Shown piece by piece: positions 28,480 to 35,749 of a stretch of 64,000 nucleotides of DNA. The first letter of the stretch is position 1. Every line of letters begins with the position of its first letter. Position numbers and translations under genes: made by a program. The notes under the pieces are model-generated. The model did not search any database and was not told the DNA's origin. It was given only the letters and a program-made list of their open reading frames with translations. The stretch comes from Mycobacterium sp. OTB74 (GTDB taxonomy: Bacteria; Actinomycetota; Actinomycetes; Mycobacteriales; Mycobacteriaceae): the NCBI RefSeq assembly GCF_029892685.1, contig NZ_JARXVD010000009.1, positions 1 to 64,000 of the forward strand, written 5' to 3'.

Positions 28480-29373
28480 ATGACTGCCATCACTTCCGAG
28501 GTTTTCCGCACGCCCGACGAACGGTTCGCGAACCTGCCGGGCTATGACTTCGCACCGAACTACGTCGACGTCGACGGGTTACGGATGCACTACCTAGATG
28601 AGGGCCCCCGCGATGGCACGCCGATCGTGTGTTTTCACGGCGAGCCGAGTTGGGCGTACCTGTACCGCAAGATGATCGGCCCGTTGGTGGCTGCCGGGCA
28701 CCGCGTGATCGTGCCTGACTATGCGGGCTTCGGGCGCTCGGACAAGCCCACCGACCGGCGCTGGTACACCTACGACCGGCACACCGAACTGGTCAGCCGG
28801 GTGCTCGGCGGATTGGGCCTGCATGACGCGACCGTCGTGGTGCAGGACTGGGGCGGGCCGATCGGTCTGCGGTGGGCGGTGCAGAACGCCGATCAGGTTG
28901 GCGCACTGGCGATCTTCAACACCGGGCTGTTCACCGGCCGGGTCTCCAAGGGCTTCATGGCATGGCGGGATTTCGCCGAACGCAACCCCGACCTGCCGGT
29001 TGGCTTCGTGATCCAGGGCGCGACGACGACCGACCTGCCGGCCGAGGTGATGGCGGCCTATGACGCGCCGTTCCCGAACGCAGAGTCCAAGGCCGGCGCA
29101 GCCCAGTTTCCGCTATTGGTGCCTATCGCCGAGGATGCGGTCGGTGCCACCGAGATGCGCGCGGTCACTGATGAGCTCTCGCGGTGGCAGAAGCCTGCGT
29201 TGGTGGCGTTCTCTGATCAAGATGCGGTGTTCCCGTATCCGCGTGCGGGCGAGGCGTTCACCAGCCTGATTCCGACGGCAGGCGAGCAGGTCCGGATCGA
29301 GGGCGCGGCGCACTTCCTGCAGGAGGACCGGGGCGAGCAGTTGGCTGCAGAGGTGCTCAAACACCTCGGGTGA
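28480..29373 (+). CDS. Haloalkane dehalogenase-like alpha/beta hydrolase (HLD-I type)
   Basis: A 297-residue alpha/beta hydrolase close to the haloalkane dehalogenase subfamily I (compare Rv2296). The oxyanion/halide motif HGEPSWAYLYRKM, the nucleophile elbow VVQDWGGPIG (Asp, followed by the halide Trp), an acid in FSDQDAVF, and the catalytic His in GAAHFLQED are all visible. It would hydrolyse haloalkanes or a related substrate to an alcohol. The actual substrate cannot be told from sequence. Expression is probably controlled by the divergent TetR. Confidence 0.88.
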   Translation: MTAITSEVFRTPDERFANLPGYDFAPNYVDVDGLRMHYLDEGPRDGTPIVCFHGEPSWAYLYRKMIGPLVAAGHRVIVPDYAGFGRSDKPTDRRWYTYDRHTELVSRVLGGLGLHDATVVVQDWGGPIGLRWAVQNADQVGALAIFNTGLFTGRVSKGFMAWRDFAERNPDLPVGFVIQGATTTDLPAEVMAAYDAPFPNAESKAGAAQFPLLVPIAEDAVGATEMRAVTDELSRWQKPALVAFSDQDAVFPYPRAGEAFTSLIPTAGEQVRIEGAAHFLQEDRGEQLAAEVLKHLG

Positions 29374-29376
29374 GGC

Positions 29377-29715
29377 TCAGAGGTCGAAGCGCTTCTTCAC
29401 GTCTTCGGTACGGAAGTGCTCGACGATGATGCCCAGCAGTGGGATGGTGCCGGCGACCAGCGTGCCGATGGTCTGACCCAGCGGCCAGCGCACCTTGACC
29501 GCCAGGTTGAAGGTGGCCAGCAGATACGCGAAGTAAACCCAGCCGTGCACGATGCCGATCCAGTTCAGGCTGGCGTCGTTGAACATGTAGTGCCTGACCA
29601 GCTCGTAGCACAGGGCGATCAGCCAGATACCGGTCGCCCACGCCATCACGCGGTAGGGGAGCAGCGCCTTGCGGACGGTGTCCTTGGAGACGGTGGTGGA
29701 CTGCGGCTCGGTCAT
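29377..29715 (-). CDS. DUF3817 integral membrane protein (Rv1342c-like)
   Basis: A 112-residue protein with three membrane helices (around residues 20-42, 50-73 and 80-100) and the DUF3817 features KALLPYRVMAWATGIWL and NWIGIVHGWVYFAYLL. Its start overlaps the stop of the upstream lprD-like gene as ATGA. It is the counterpart of Rv1342c and is convergent with the dehalogenase gene (3 bases between the stops). It is a paralogue of the protein at 9812-10156. Confidence 0.88.
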   Translation of the reverse strand: MTEPQSTTVSKDTVRKALLPYRVMAWATGIWLIALCYELVRHYMFNDASLNWIGIVHGWVYFAYLLATFNLAVKVRWPLGQTIGTLVAGTIPLLGIIVEHFRTEDVKKRFDL

Positions 29716-30077
29716 CTGGTGGTCCTGTCTTGTTTGTCAGTCTTGGCCAGCGCGGCGAGGTAGGCGTTGTACTCGGCCATCTCGGGGTCGTCGGTAGTTG
29801 CCGCCGCGGGGCGCTCGGGCAGCAGACCCATGGGGATTTCCGTCGGCTCGGTAGTCGGCGGTGCGACATCGCCTTCTTCGTACCGGACGAATTTGTAGTA
29901 CGCGTAGAAACAGAAGGCGGCGAACATGGGCCACTGCAGCGCGTAGCCCAGGTTCTGGAAGGTGCCCGAGTTCGACTGGAATCGCGACCACTGCCACCAG
30001 GCCAGCCCTAAGCAGCCTAGGGCAGCGAGGGTCACCAGCACGATCAGTGCCGGCCTCCTACGCCGCGTAGTGGACAT
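29712..30077 (-). CDS. Small membrane or lipoprotein-like protein (LprD/Rv1343c-like)
   Basis: A 121-residue protein with two hydrophobic segments: an N-terminal one (ALIVLVTLAALGCLGLAWWQW) and a second (YALQWPMFAAFCFYAYYKF). The C-terminus is an acidic, Pro-rich cytoplasmic tail. The Rv1343c family is annotated as lipoprotein LprD, but LAALGC is a poor lipobox. The start codon at 30077 shares two bases with the left attachment repeat of the inserted element, so the element has replaced everything upstream, including the native promoter. A GGAGGTAA sequence 15 bases before the ATG comes from the element. Confidence 0.82.
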   Translation of the reverse strand: MSTTRRRRPALIVLVTLAALGCLGLAWWQWSRFQSNSGTFQNLGYALQWPMFAAFCFYAYYKFVRYEEGDVAPPTTEPTEIPMGLLPERPAAATTDDPEMAEYNAYLAALAKTDKQDRTTR

Positions 30078-30090
30078 ACCGCAACGGTAC
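30076..30090. repeat. Left attachment site core (attL)
   Basis: ATACCGCAACGGTAC, identical to 39095-39109. Inside it TACCG-CAA-CGGTA is an inverted repeat around three bases, the expected form of core sites for a tyrosine recombinase. Its first two bases belong to the start codon of the lprD-like gene. Confidence 0.8.
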
Positions 30091-30419
30091 GCGTTACCTC
30101 CCGGCTGTACGTGGGCAGGCTTTTCCCAGGTGATTCTGCAGGGCTGTACACCCGGTATGTTGGCCAAACTCGCACCTTAGCTAACCGCCACTCAGCCCTC
30201 GATAGCAGCAAACAATGGGGGCCGCACGGCGCCAGCGTGTTGCTCACCGTGATCGGGGTTGTACACCCGTACGCTGGTACGCGGTGCAGCATGGCGCAGC
30301 ACCTCTCGGCGTGCCGCAGCAGCGGGGCACAGACCCCGCCAGGGGCGAAGTAGCAACCGCCCCTGGGATGGCGGCAGGGCGTAGAGCCGCCCAAAGGGAG
30401 CAACCGAGAGGTGGCTCCC
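30091..30419 (+). promoter_or_regulatory. Left end of element: possible integrase arm sites and promoter region
   Basis: No gene is seen in these 329 bases. Two 10-mers are repeated. TGTACGTGGG at 30106-30115 recurs at 39020-39029, near the other end. TGTACACCCG occurs at 30145-30154 and 30260-30269. Short repeats placed at both ends fit arm-type integrase or excisionase binding sites. The stretch also precedes the first gene of the element and must hold its promoter, which I could not place. Confidence 0.4.
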
Positions 30420-30803
30420 ATGCCATTTACCACCAGCCTGCAAGCCCGTGCCGCGGTGCACGAAAGCTGGGCGAGAACCCCCGATAGAGCGGCCCGCACC
30501 GCCAAGGCGCGGGCCGCCGTGCTGGCCAACCTGGAACGCGAGGTCGACCCGGACCACCGGATGAGCCCCCAGGACCGGGCCAGGGCCGTGGAGAACCGGA
30601 GGCAGGCCCGGCAGCTGGCGGCGCTGGCCAAGGGGATGGCGACCCGCGCCCGCAAGAAGGCGGCACTGGCGGACCCGGCGATCAGGGCGGCGGCCGAGAA
30701 GGCGATGCCGCGCTGTGGCCGCCTCACCACCAAGGGCAAGCCCTGCCGCCAGCAGGTGAAGAAGATGGGCTGGGCCTGCACCACCCACGGCGGCACCAAG
30801 TGA
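30420..30803 (+). CDS. Phage-type small basic protein with C-terminal CxH zinc motif
   Basis: A 127-residue, strongly basic helical protein (many Arg/Ala/Lys) ending in PRCGRLTTKGKPCR...GWACTTHGG, a four-ligand Cys/Cys/Cys/His motif common in small actinophage proteins. The function of such proteins is unknown; they often lie near packaging or regulatory genes. GAGAGG precedes ATG 30420, although GTG 30411 in the same frame is possible. It is the first gene of the rightward run, and its TGA overlaps the next start as GTGA. Confidence 0.65.
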   Translation: MPFTTSLQARAAVHESWARTPDRAARTAKARAAVLANLEREVDPDHRMSPQDRARAVENRRQARQLAALAKGMATRARKKAALADPAIRAAAEKAMPRCGRLTTKGKPCRQQVKKMGWACTTHGGTK

Positions 30804-31102
30804 GCCGCCCACACGAAAGCCCCCACCGGCTGCACGGCGACCTGCCGCTCGGCCACCCCGGCATGACCAGGCGTGTGCGAGAAGAATGGAGTACGCGGGC
30901 CGGACAAACTGGATCAAGTCAAGAAAAAGCCTATGCAGAGTACACAGGCTTCCCACAAACGGGTGTCGATGATCCAGCTGGCCGACGACACCGGGTTGAA
31001 CCCGAGGACCGTCCGCAAGTACCTCGCCACCACTGGCAGCCAATCCTTTACGTCTGCCGCGGTTGCGGTGCCTTCGAGGACGAGGAAGGCCACCCGCGAT
31101 GA
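30800..31102 (+). CDS. Small phage-type gene with conflicting frames (HTH plus CxxC)
   Basis: The frame 30800-31102 is coupled at both ends (GTGA with the previous gene, ATGA with the next) and ends in a probable metal motif, YVCRGCGAFEDEEGHP. Its middle, however, has poor codon bias. In the next frame the stretch 30963-31044 encodes a good helix-turn-helix (MIQLADDTGLNPRTVRKYLA) with strong GC at third positions. An HTH followed by CRGCGAFEDEE would make a sensible single protein, which needs a -1 shift near 31044. The gene is therefore either frameshifted, programmed to shift, or mis-framed here. Confidence 0.4.
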   Translation: MSRPHESPHRLHGDLPLGHPGMTRRVREEWSTRAGQTGSSQEKAYAEYTGFPQTGVDDPAGRRHRVEPEDRPQVPRHHWQPILYVCRGCGAFEDEEGHPR

Positions 31103-31500
31103 ACGGCAACCCGTGGGCGCGGCACTACCAGGCCGCATGGGACAACCGCGCGTCCGACCCCACGTTCCCGCTGTGGTTCCGGATGATGGCACTGGCCTAC
31201 GGGCGGCATGAGGCCAACGGCCACGCCAACTTCAAGCGCGGTCAACTCTCATGGATTCTCGGCACTCCGCAGGTTCCCGGCCCCGGATTTCACCGGGTCG
31301 AGAGGTCCTACCTGCAAAGGACGCTCAAGGTCGTTATCGGGAATGGCCTGCTGGCGGAAGGCTCGTGCACCGAATGCCTTATCGTGCCCGGCCATGCCGT
31401 CGCAGGTGGCCTGGGAGACCCCGACGCTCCCTGCCCGGTGCACATCCGAAAGCGCCGGAAGAAGACACCGCCGCAACTGCGCATCGTGGTGGACGAATGA
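31099..31500 (+). CDS. Winged-helix-like protein, possible replication initiator of the element
   Basis: A 133-residue protein. The N-terminal half (FPLWFRMMALAYGRHEANGH, then FKRGQLSWILGT) has the pattern of a winged-helix DNA-binding domain of the kind found in actinobacterial plasmid and phage proteins. The second half has a Cys cluster (GSCTECLIVPGHAVAGGLG...CPVHIRKRRKK) and a basic tail. Its stop is 20 bases before three palindromic iterons, which makes it a candidate iteron-binding or replication protein; this is inference. Its start overlaps the previous frame as ATGA. Confidence 0.6.
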   Translation: MNGNPWARHYQAAWDNRASDPTFPLWFRMMALAYGRHEANGHANFKRGQLSWILGTPQVPGPGFHRVERSYLQRTLKVVIGNGLLAEGSCTECLIVPGHAVAGGLGDPDAPCPVHIRKRRKKTPPQLRIVVDE

Positions 31501-31520
31501 GGGCGACCGGGCCACATCAA

Positions 31521-31610
31521 TGTAGGTACTTTTTGTACCTACATTCGGCCCCTTCGTGGGTACTTTTTGTACCTACAACGGGCCGCGATGTAGGTACTTT
31601 TTGTACCTAC
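31521..31610. repeat. Three palindromic iterons at a 34-bp period (candidate origin or operator)
   Basis: Three copies of GTAGGTAC-T5-GTACCTAC occur, with one base changed in copy 2. Their centres are at 31532, 31566 and 31600, exactly 34 bp apart. Each is a 21-bp inverted repeat around TTTTT; the 13-bp spacers are GC-rich. AT-rich hairpins in exact phase are what an iteron origin or a cooperative operator looks like. No other sequence in the window matches. Confidence 0.75.
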
Positions 31611-32075
31611 CGTCAACGCCCTGACCTGCGGTTTTGCGGCCGCTCTCTTATGAATCTATCTCTAGGCAACGGCACGCCCAGTAACGTCCCCGACCACGCA
31701 ACCCCTACCCCGCACTCACCGCTGGCGCGGCTCGCACCGGGTGCGCCGGACCAGGCCGCGTTGCCCGCAGGCAGGCGACCGCAGGGTGGGAGAACCACCA
31801 GTGGGACAACCCCGATATCCATGAACACCATTGGTCCCCCCAGAGGGGGGTGCCGGGGCGCGAAGCGCAGCCGGTGGGGGGAGAAAAAGCCGGGGCACAC
31901 GAACCAACCGCAGCGTGCAAGCCGCGAAGCGCCGGGCTCAACCGCAGGCTTCGCCACCCATACGCAACTGCTCCTCCGTCGCAGTTGCGTATGGCGCACA
32001 GACGTTGCGCTGAAAGACCTGCCGCACAACCGGTGCGGTAAGTCGGGGACCTTACGTAGCGCGCGGGGGTGCGCG
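31611..32075 (+). other. Hairpin-rich, probably non-coding stretch after the iterons
   Basis: No convincing gene is seen in these 465 bases; an open frame crosses it but has biased, repetitive composition. It contains a perfect 14-bp hairpin (31958-31971 CCATACGCAACTGC with 31981-31994, 9-base loop), a C6-AGA-G6 hairpin near 31836, and a CCGCAC/GTGCGG hairpin near 32020. Together with the iterons this suggests a replication or control region rather than a gene. Confidence 0.5.
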
Positions 32076-32522
32076 ATGAGCGCGGGCGTGATCGGTGCGA
32101 ACGTGGCCCGCCGCAACATGTCCACCGGCCAGCGGGCGATGTGCACCGCGCTGGTGCTGGAAGCCGACGGGCGCCGGGAGAACGGACGGTGGACTCGGAA
32201 GTCGAAGGGTGGGATAACCCAAGACCTTGGGTTATCTGAAGCGCAGGCCGAAGCATTGCGCCAGTGCGGTGTCATCCTCGACTACCAGCGCGACCTCGCC
32301 GCCCTGGTCGCTGACGGGTCGATGGCACTGGAGGCCGCTGGGCGGCGCATCGACACCAAGAGCGGTGGTCGGCAGTGGAAGCCCAACAGCGTGATCGGGG
32401 CTGAGAATACGGAATCCCGTATTCGCAACACCTGGCAGGACTACATGCGTCAGTGCGGCGCGATCCTCGACTTCCAGCGCGACCTTGCCCCGCTGGTCGC
32501 TGACGGGTCGATGGACCCATGA
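32076..32522 (+). CDS. ParB-like/plasmid-type DNA-binding fragment with internal duplication
   Basis: A 148-residue protein beginning MSAGVIGANVARRNMSTGQRAM, the pattern that follows the ParB nuclease-like domain in actinobacterial plasmid and phage ParB-like proteins (NVHRRHMSKGQRAM type). The upstream ParB domain is missing, so it is a fragment or a stand-alone HTH part. The motif RQCG(V/A)ILD(Y/F)QRDLA(A/P)LVADGSM occurs twice, about 189 bases apart, and each copy is preceded by a DNA palindrome (32213-32236 and 32404-32423). The stop overlaps the next start as ATGA. Confidence 0.55.
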   Translation: MSAGVIGANVARRNMSTGQRAMCTALVLEADGRRENGRWTRKSKGGITQDLGLSEAQAEALRQCGVILDYQRDLAALVADGSMALEAAGRRIDTKSGGRQWKPNSVIGAENTESRIRNTWQDYMRQCGAILDFQRDLAPLVADGSMDP

Positions 32523-32785
32523 GCCACGGTGACCGCAACGCCAACGTCGACGCCGCCCGCGCCGCGCGGCTTCTCCTGGCGATCGTCAACGACGACACCG
32601 ATGCGTACCAGAGGGTGATGGCCGAGGTGGGCACCTGCTACGAGTGCCTGGCATCGCTGATCTGGATCACCACCACCGCCGTAGCCCGGTTGATGGAACG
32701 CCTGGGAGACGCGGAGGAGGTGAGCGCCGAAATCGAGCCCGAACTGGCCCGACTACTCGATGAATTAGCCCAGGAGGACCAATGA
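32519..32785 (+). CDS. Small helical phage-type protein, unknown function
   Basis: An 88-residue acidic protein (MSHGDRNANVDAARAARLL start) with long helices and a CYECLASL segment. No motif of known function is recognised. It starts inside the stop of the ParB-like gene (ATGA) and ends inside the start of the next gene (ATGA), so it belongs to one coupled run of small genes. Confidence 0.65.
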   Translation: MSHGDRNANVDAARAARLLLAIVNDDTDAYQRVMAEVGTCYECLASLIWITTTAVARLMERLGDAEEVSAEIEPELARLLDELAQEDQ

Positions 32786-33084
32786 CCACCCCCGACCCCG
32801 ATGACCTTGCTGCCATTGCCCACGATGTCGCCACGGCCCGGGCGCTCTACGCCGCGCTCAGCGCTGCCGACCAGGAGGCCGTGGCCGCGGTGCTGAACGA
32901 GCTGGCCGCCTCCGGCCGGGGCGCGGCGGTACTGCTGGCCTCGGTGCAGCTGGGGCTCGAAGCCTTCGCCTCCTGCGCCAGTGCCGGGCTGCTGCGCGAT
33001 GAGGACGGCCCGCTGAGCCTGCAAGCCTTCCTCGATCTGGCGGTGCTGAACCAGAGCGCATCCGGCCCCGACGAGGCAGGCTAG
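32782..33084 (+). CDS. Small helical phage-type protein, unknown function
   Basis: A 100-residue acidic, Ala/Leu-rich protein. The segments ALYAALSAADQEAVAAVLNELA and LLASVQLGLEAFASCASAGLL look like amphipathic helices. It is coupled to the preceding gene by ATGA. I do not recognise the family. A hairpin (33089-33114) follows directly. Confidence 0.62.
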   Translation: MTTPDPDDLAAIAHDVATARALYAALSAADQEAVAAVLNELAASGRGAAVLLASVQLGLEAFASCASAGLLRDEDGPLSLQAFLDLAVLNQSASGPDEAG

Positions 33085-33114
33085 ACCCGGCCAACCCTCC
33101 CGAGGAGGTTGGCC

Positions 33115-33318
33115 GTGCCACAACCACCGGACGATGCGCCGTGGTGCCCGCCCATTGCCCCGCTGCCGGGCGATCTCACGCCACCCTGCACCATGGGGCC
33201 AACCGGGCTGTGCGCCTGCCCTACGGGCCGTTTAGCGGACCCGTGCCGGGCTGAGCGCCGCCGCATGGTGGCGGCCCGGATCCGTGCGCTCCAGTGGTCG
33301 CCGGCGAGGCCCCGGTGA
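33115..33318 (+). CDS. Small Pro/Cys-rich phage-type protein, unknown
   Basis: A 67-residue protein rich in Pro and Cys (PWCPPIAPLPGDLTPPC, GLCACPTG, DPCRAERRR), possibly metal binding. GTG at 33115 follows GAGGAGG with 6-base spacing. The ribosome site sits in the loop and right arm of a 9-bp hairpin with arms CGGCCAACC and GGTTGGCCG, which could shield it. TGA overlaps the next start as GTGA. Confidence 0.5.
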   Translation: MPQPPDDAPWCPPIAPLPGDLTPPCTMGPTGLCACPTGRLADPCRAERRRMVAARIRALQWSPARPR

Positions 33319-33851
33319 GTCGCCAGCGCGTCCCCGCGTGGCTGGTGTGCCTGCGCACACCGGGCAACAAGCTCTACCCGGCCGGACGGGGCAACGGCCG
33401 CGTCTCGCACTTCGACGTGTGGACCGGGTGGGGCTCGGCCGCCGAGCTGGCCGAAGTGGACCGCGAGTTGCTGGACGACATTTATGGCTGCGGCCGCGGG
33501 TGCCACCGCCAGCATCTCCTGATCTGGTGGGACGGCGACACCGTGCGCACCGCCCGCAGCGCTCACGATCGGCGGCCCGCGCCACTGGCCGTGGAGTTAC
33601 TGGCGCTGTATCCGCGGAAGGTGGGCGGGTACCCGCCGGAGGACTGGCCAGCGCCGACCGCGTTCAACGAACCATTGGAGGCCAGGCCGCCCCCGTCCTC
33701 GATGCCGGAGCGGGTGACCAATGGCCAGCGGGTGCAGACGCAGCGCGAGGAGGCAGCGCGGCAGCGCGTGGCGGCCCAGCACGCCGCGCCGAACGATGTT
33801 CTAGGCGCAGCTGTCACATGGCCGGAGACTTCTCACGAATGTGATGAGTAG
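33315..33851 (+). CDS. Phage-type hypothetical protein
   Basis: A 178-residue protein with a folded-looking N-terminal 100 residues (VPAWLVCLRTPGNKLYPAGRG; DDIYGCGRGCHRQHLLIWWDGD, a possible CxxxC-H metal site). The C-terminal 70 residues are rich in Arg, Gln, Ala and Pro. Start GTG 33315 overlaps the preceding stop. No known family is recognised. It is the last gene before the capsid gene. Confidence 0.6.
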   Translation: MSRQRVPAWLVCLRTPGNKLYPAGRGNGRVSHFDVWTGWGSAAELAEVDRELLDDIYGCGRGCHRQHLLIWWDGDTVRTARSAHDRRPAPLAVELLALYPRKVGGYPPEDWPAPTAFNEPLEARPPPSSMPERVTNGQRVQTQREEAARQRVAAQHAAPNDVLGAAVTWPETSHECDE

Positions 33852-33952
33852 GTCAGCACCGTTCTTCGCGACGCAACTGCAAGGACCCCATCAACCGGCA
33901 CGGTCTCGCGAGCATTCCGGTCAATATCCATGTCCCCAAAGGATTCCGTGCC

Positions 33953-35326
33953 GTGGGCGATGTCACCTCTTCGATGCTCAAGCGCATGCTCGAACGGCGA
34001 GGCCAGATTCATGCCGCCGCTGAGGCGATGGTGCTCGATGCGCGCAGCCAGGGCCGGTCGTATTTATCCGAAGGCGAGGCGCAGCGCCTCCGCCACGCTC
34101 ACGCCGACCTGGAGACCCTCGATGAGCGGATCGAGGAAACGCGCAGCGAACTCGCCCGGATCGGACAGCTACCGGCCCGGTTGGCCTGCGTGGGGACTGA
34201 CCCCGAAAGGCCACCTCCGATGAGGAACGAGTCCACTGTTTACCGCGCGCATAACGGCCCGTCCTGGATCAGGGACCTGTGCCGGGTGCAGACCAACCGC
34301 GACGAGTCCGGCGAGAGTCGCCAGAGACTGGCCCGGCATGCCGAGGATGTGGCCAACTTCAGCGGGTACGAGCAGCGCGACCTCTCCCGCGTGGATGGAT
34401 CCGGTGGTTACGCGGTGCCGCCCGCCTGGCTGATGAACCAGTACGTGGACCTGGCCCGGCCCGGCCGCGCCTTCGCCAACCTCTGCCAGCGCCAGCCGTT
34501 GCCGGGCGGCACCGACAGCATCAACATCCCCAAGCTGCTGACCGGTACGGCGGTGGGCATCCAGACCGCCGACAACACCACGGTCACCGAGGTCGACCTC
34601 AGCGACACCTTCATCACCGCTCCCGTGCGGACGATTGCGGGCCAGCAGTCGGTGGCCATCCAGCTGATCGACCAGTCGCCCATTGCCTTCGACGATGTCG
34701 TGTTCCGGGATCTGGTGGCCGCCCATGCCGCGGTGCTGGACGCCCAGTGCCTCTACGGCACCGGCAGCAGCGGCCAGGTGCTCGGCGTCAACCAAACGCC
34801 CGGCATCCAGACGATCCCGATCTCCGCGATGACCATCCAGGGCATCTACTCCGCGATCGCGAACAGCATCCAACTGATTTTGACCACCCGGTACCAGCCG
34901 CCGGAGGTGGTGGTGATGCATCCCCGGAGATGGGCGTGGCTGCTCTCGCTGCTGGATCAGAACAACCGGCCGTTGTTCATCCCGCAGGCCGGTGGGCCGT
35001 GGAACGCGGCGGGCATTTTGACCGATGTGGACAGCCAGCAGGTCGTCGGACAGGTTGCTGGGCTGCCGATCGTGACCGACCCCAACATCTCCACCACGCA
35101 GGGCAGCACCGGCGGCACCAGCGTCGGCACCGATGACGTCATCTACGTGATGCGGGCCTCTGACCTAGTGTTATGGGAAAGCGGGATCAGGGCCAGGGTA
35201 TTGCCAGAGCCCAAGGCATCGACGCTGGGGGTCATCCTCCAGGTGTATAGCTACGTGGCTTTTGCCGCCTCCCGGTATCCGCAAAGTGTTTGCTGCATCA
35301 CCGGCCTGTCGGCGCCGTCGTTCTGA
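33953..35326 (+). CDS. HK97-fold major capsid protein
   Basis: A 457-residue capsid protein. An N-terminal helical delta-type domain (MLKRMLERRGQIHAAAEAMV; residues about 8-70, coiled coil) is followed by a junction near residue 140 (SGGYAVPPAWLMNQYVDLAR). The remainder is the HK97 core, with the E-loop/P-domain segments VAIQLIDQSPIAFDDVVFRDL and CLYGTGSSGQVLGVNQTPGI. The N-terminus resembles the phiRv1 capsid protein. No separate prohead protease or scaffold gene is present. AAAGGA precedes GTG 33953; the same frame is open back to 33848, encoding a plausible RHGLASIPVNIHVPKGFRAV without a start codon. Confidence 0.85.
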   Translation: MGDVTSSMLKRMLERRGQIHAAAEAMVLDARSQGRSYLSEGEAQRLRHAHADLETLDERIEETRSELARIGQLPARLACVGTDPERPPPMRNESTVYRAHNGPSWIRDLCRVQTNRDESGESRQRLARHAEDVANFSGYEQRDLSRVDGSGGYAVPPAWLMNQYVDLARPGRAFANLCQRQPLPGGTDSINIPKLLTGTAVGIQTADNTTVTEVDLSDTFITAPVRTIAGQQSVAIQLIDQSPIAFDDVVFRDLVAAHAAVLDAQCLYGTGSSGQVLGVNQTPGIQTIPISAMTIQGIYSAIANSIQLILTTRYQPPEVVVMHPRRWAWLLSLLDQNNRPLFIPQAGGPWNAAGILTDVDSQQVVGQVAGLPIVTDPNISTTQGSTGGTSVGTDDVIYVMRASDLVLWESGIRARVLPEPKASTLGVILQVYSYVAFAASRYPQSVCCITGLSAPSF

Positions 35327-35749
35327 GCGGGCAGACCATGCCAACGACACCGGGTGGGCACCGCGCGACGGTGCAGGGTGCGGACGCGGCCAGCGCCCCT
35401 GTTCTGGATCTCGTGCGACGGGCCAGACGCACTGGCCCAGGCTTCCGGCGCAGTGACGGTCGCCGGAACGAGAGGCGTGGGCGCGTGGCCGCGTGTGACA
35501 GTCGGTCACCCCACGCCTCTCACCCCCACAGGAACGTGGCGCCGTCCTCACCGGCGTCACCCGTCCCCCGCCCGGCTCCTTGGTTGGCCGTGCACGGGCG
35601 GGGGACACCCCTGAACGGCCGCTGGCTTCTCGCTCCAGCGGCTCGCCGGCCTCCCGCGTTTTCTCACCACACATGCCGATGCGCGGGAGGCCCGTGCGAG
35701 ACCTGACAGGCGGCTCCGGCTCAGCAACCGCCTGGAGAAAGGCCCCCGG
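35327..35749 (+). other. Hairpin-rich stretch after the capsid gene
   Basis: No convincing gene is seen; a weak open frame (35338-35706) encodes Arg/Pro-rich sequence without a ribosome site. Two large inverted repeats stand out: GTCCCCCGCCCG (35563-35574) with its complement at 35594-35605, and GGCCTCCCGCG (35648-35658) with 35682-35692. They may end capsid transcription or form a packaging or processing site. Confidence 0.4.

Noticed and set aside
31521..31610. CRISPR array
   Set aside because: Only three short palindromic repeats with 13-bp spacers, no cas genes; the spacing and form fit iterons, not CRISPR.
31251..32075. Long open frame running from the winged-helix gene through the iterons into the ParB-like gene
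   Set aside because: The iterons and hairpins would be translated into repetitive, unconserved sequence; only the part from 32076 has protein-like composition and a family match.
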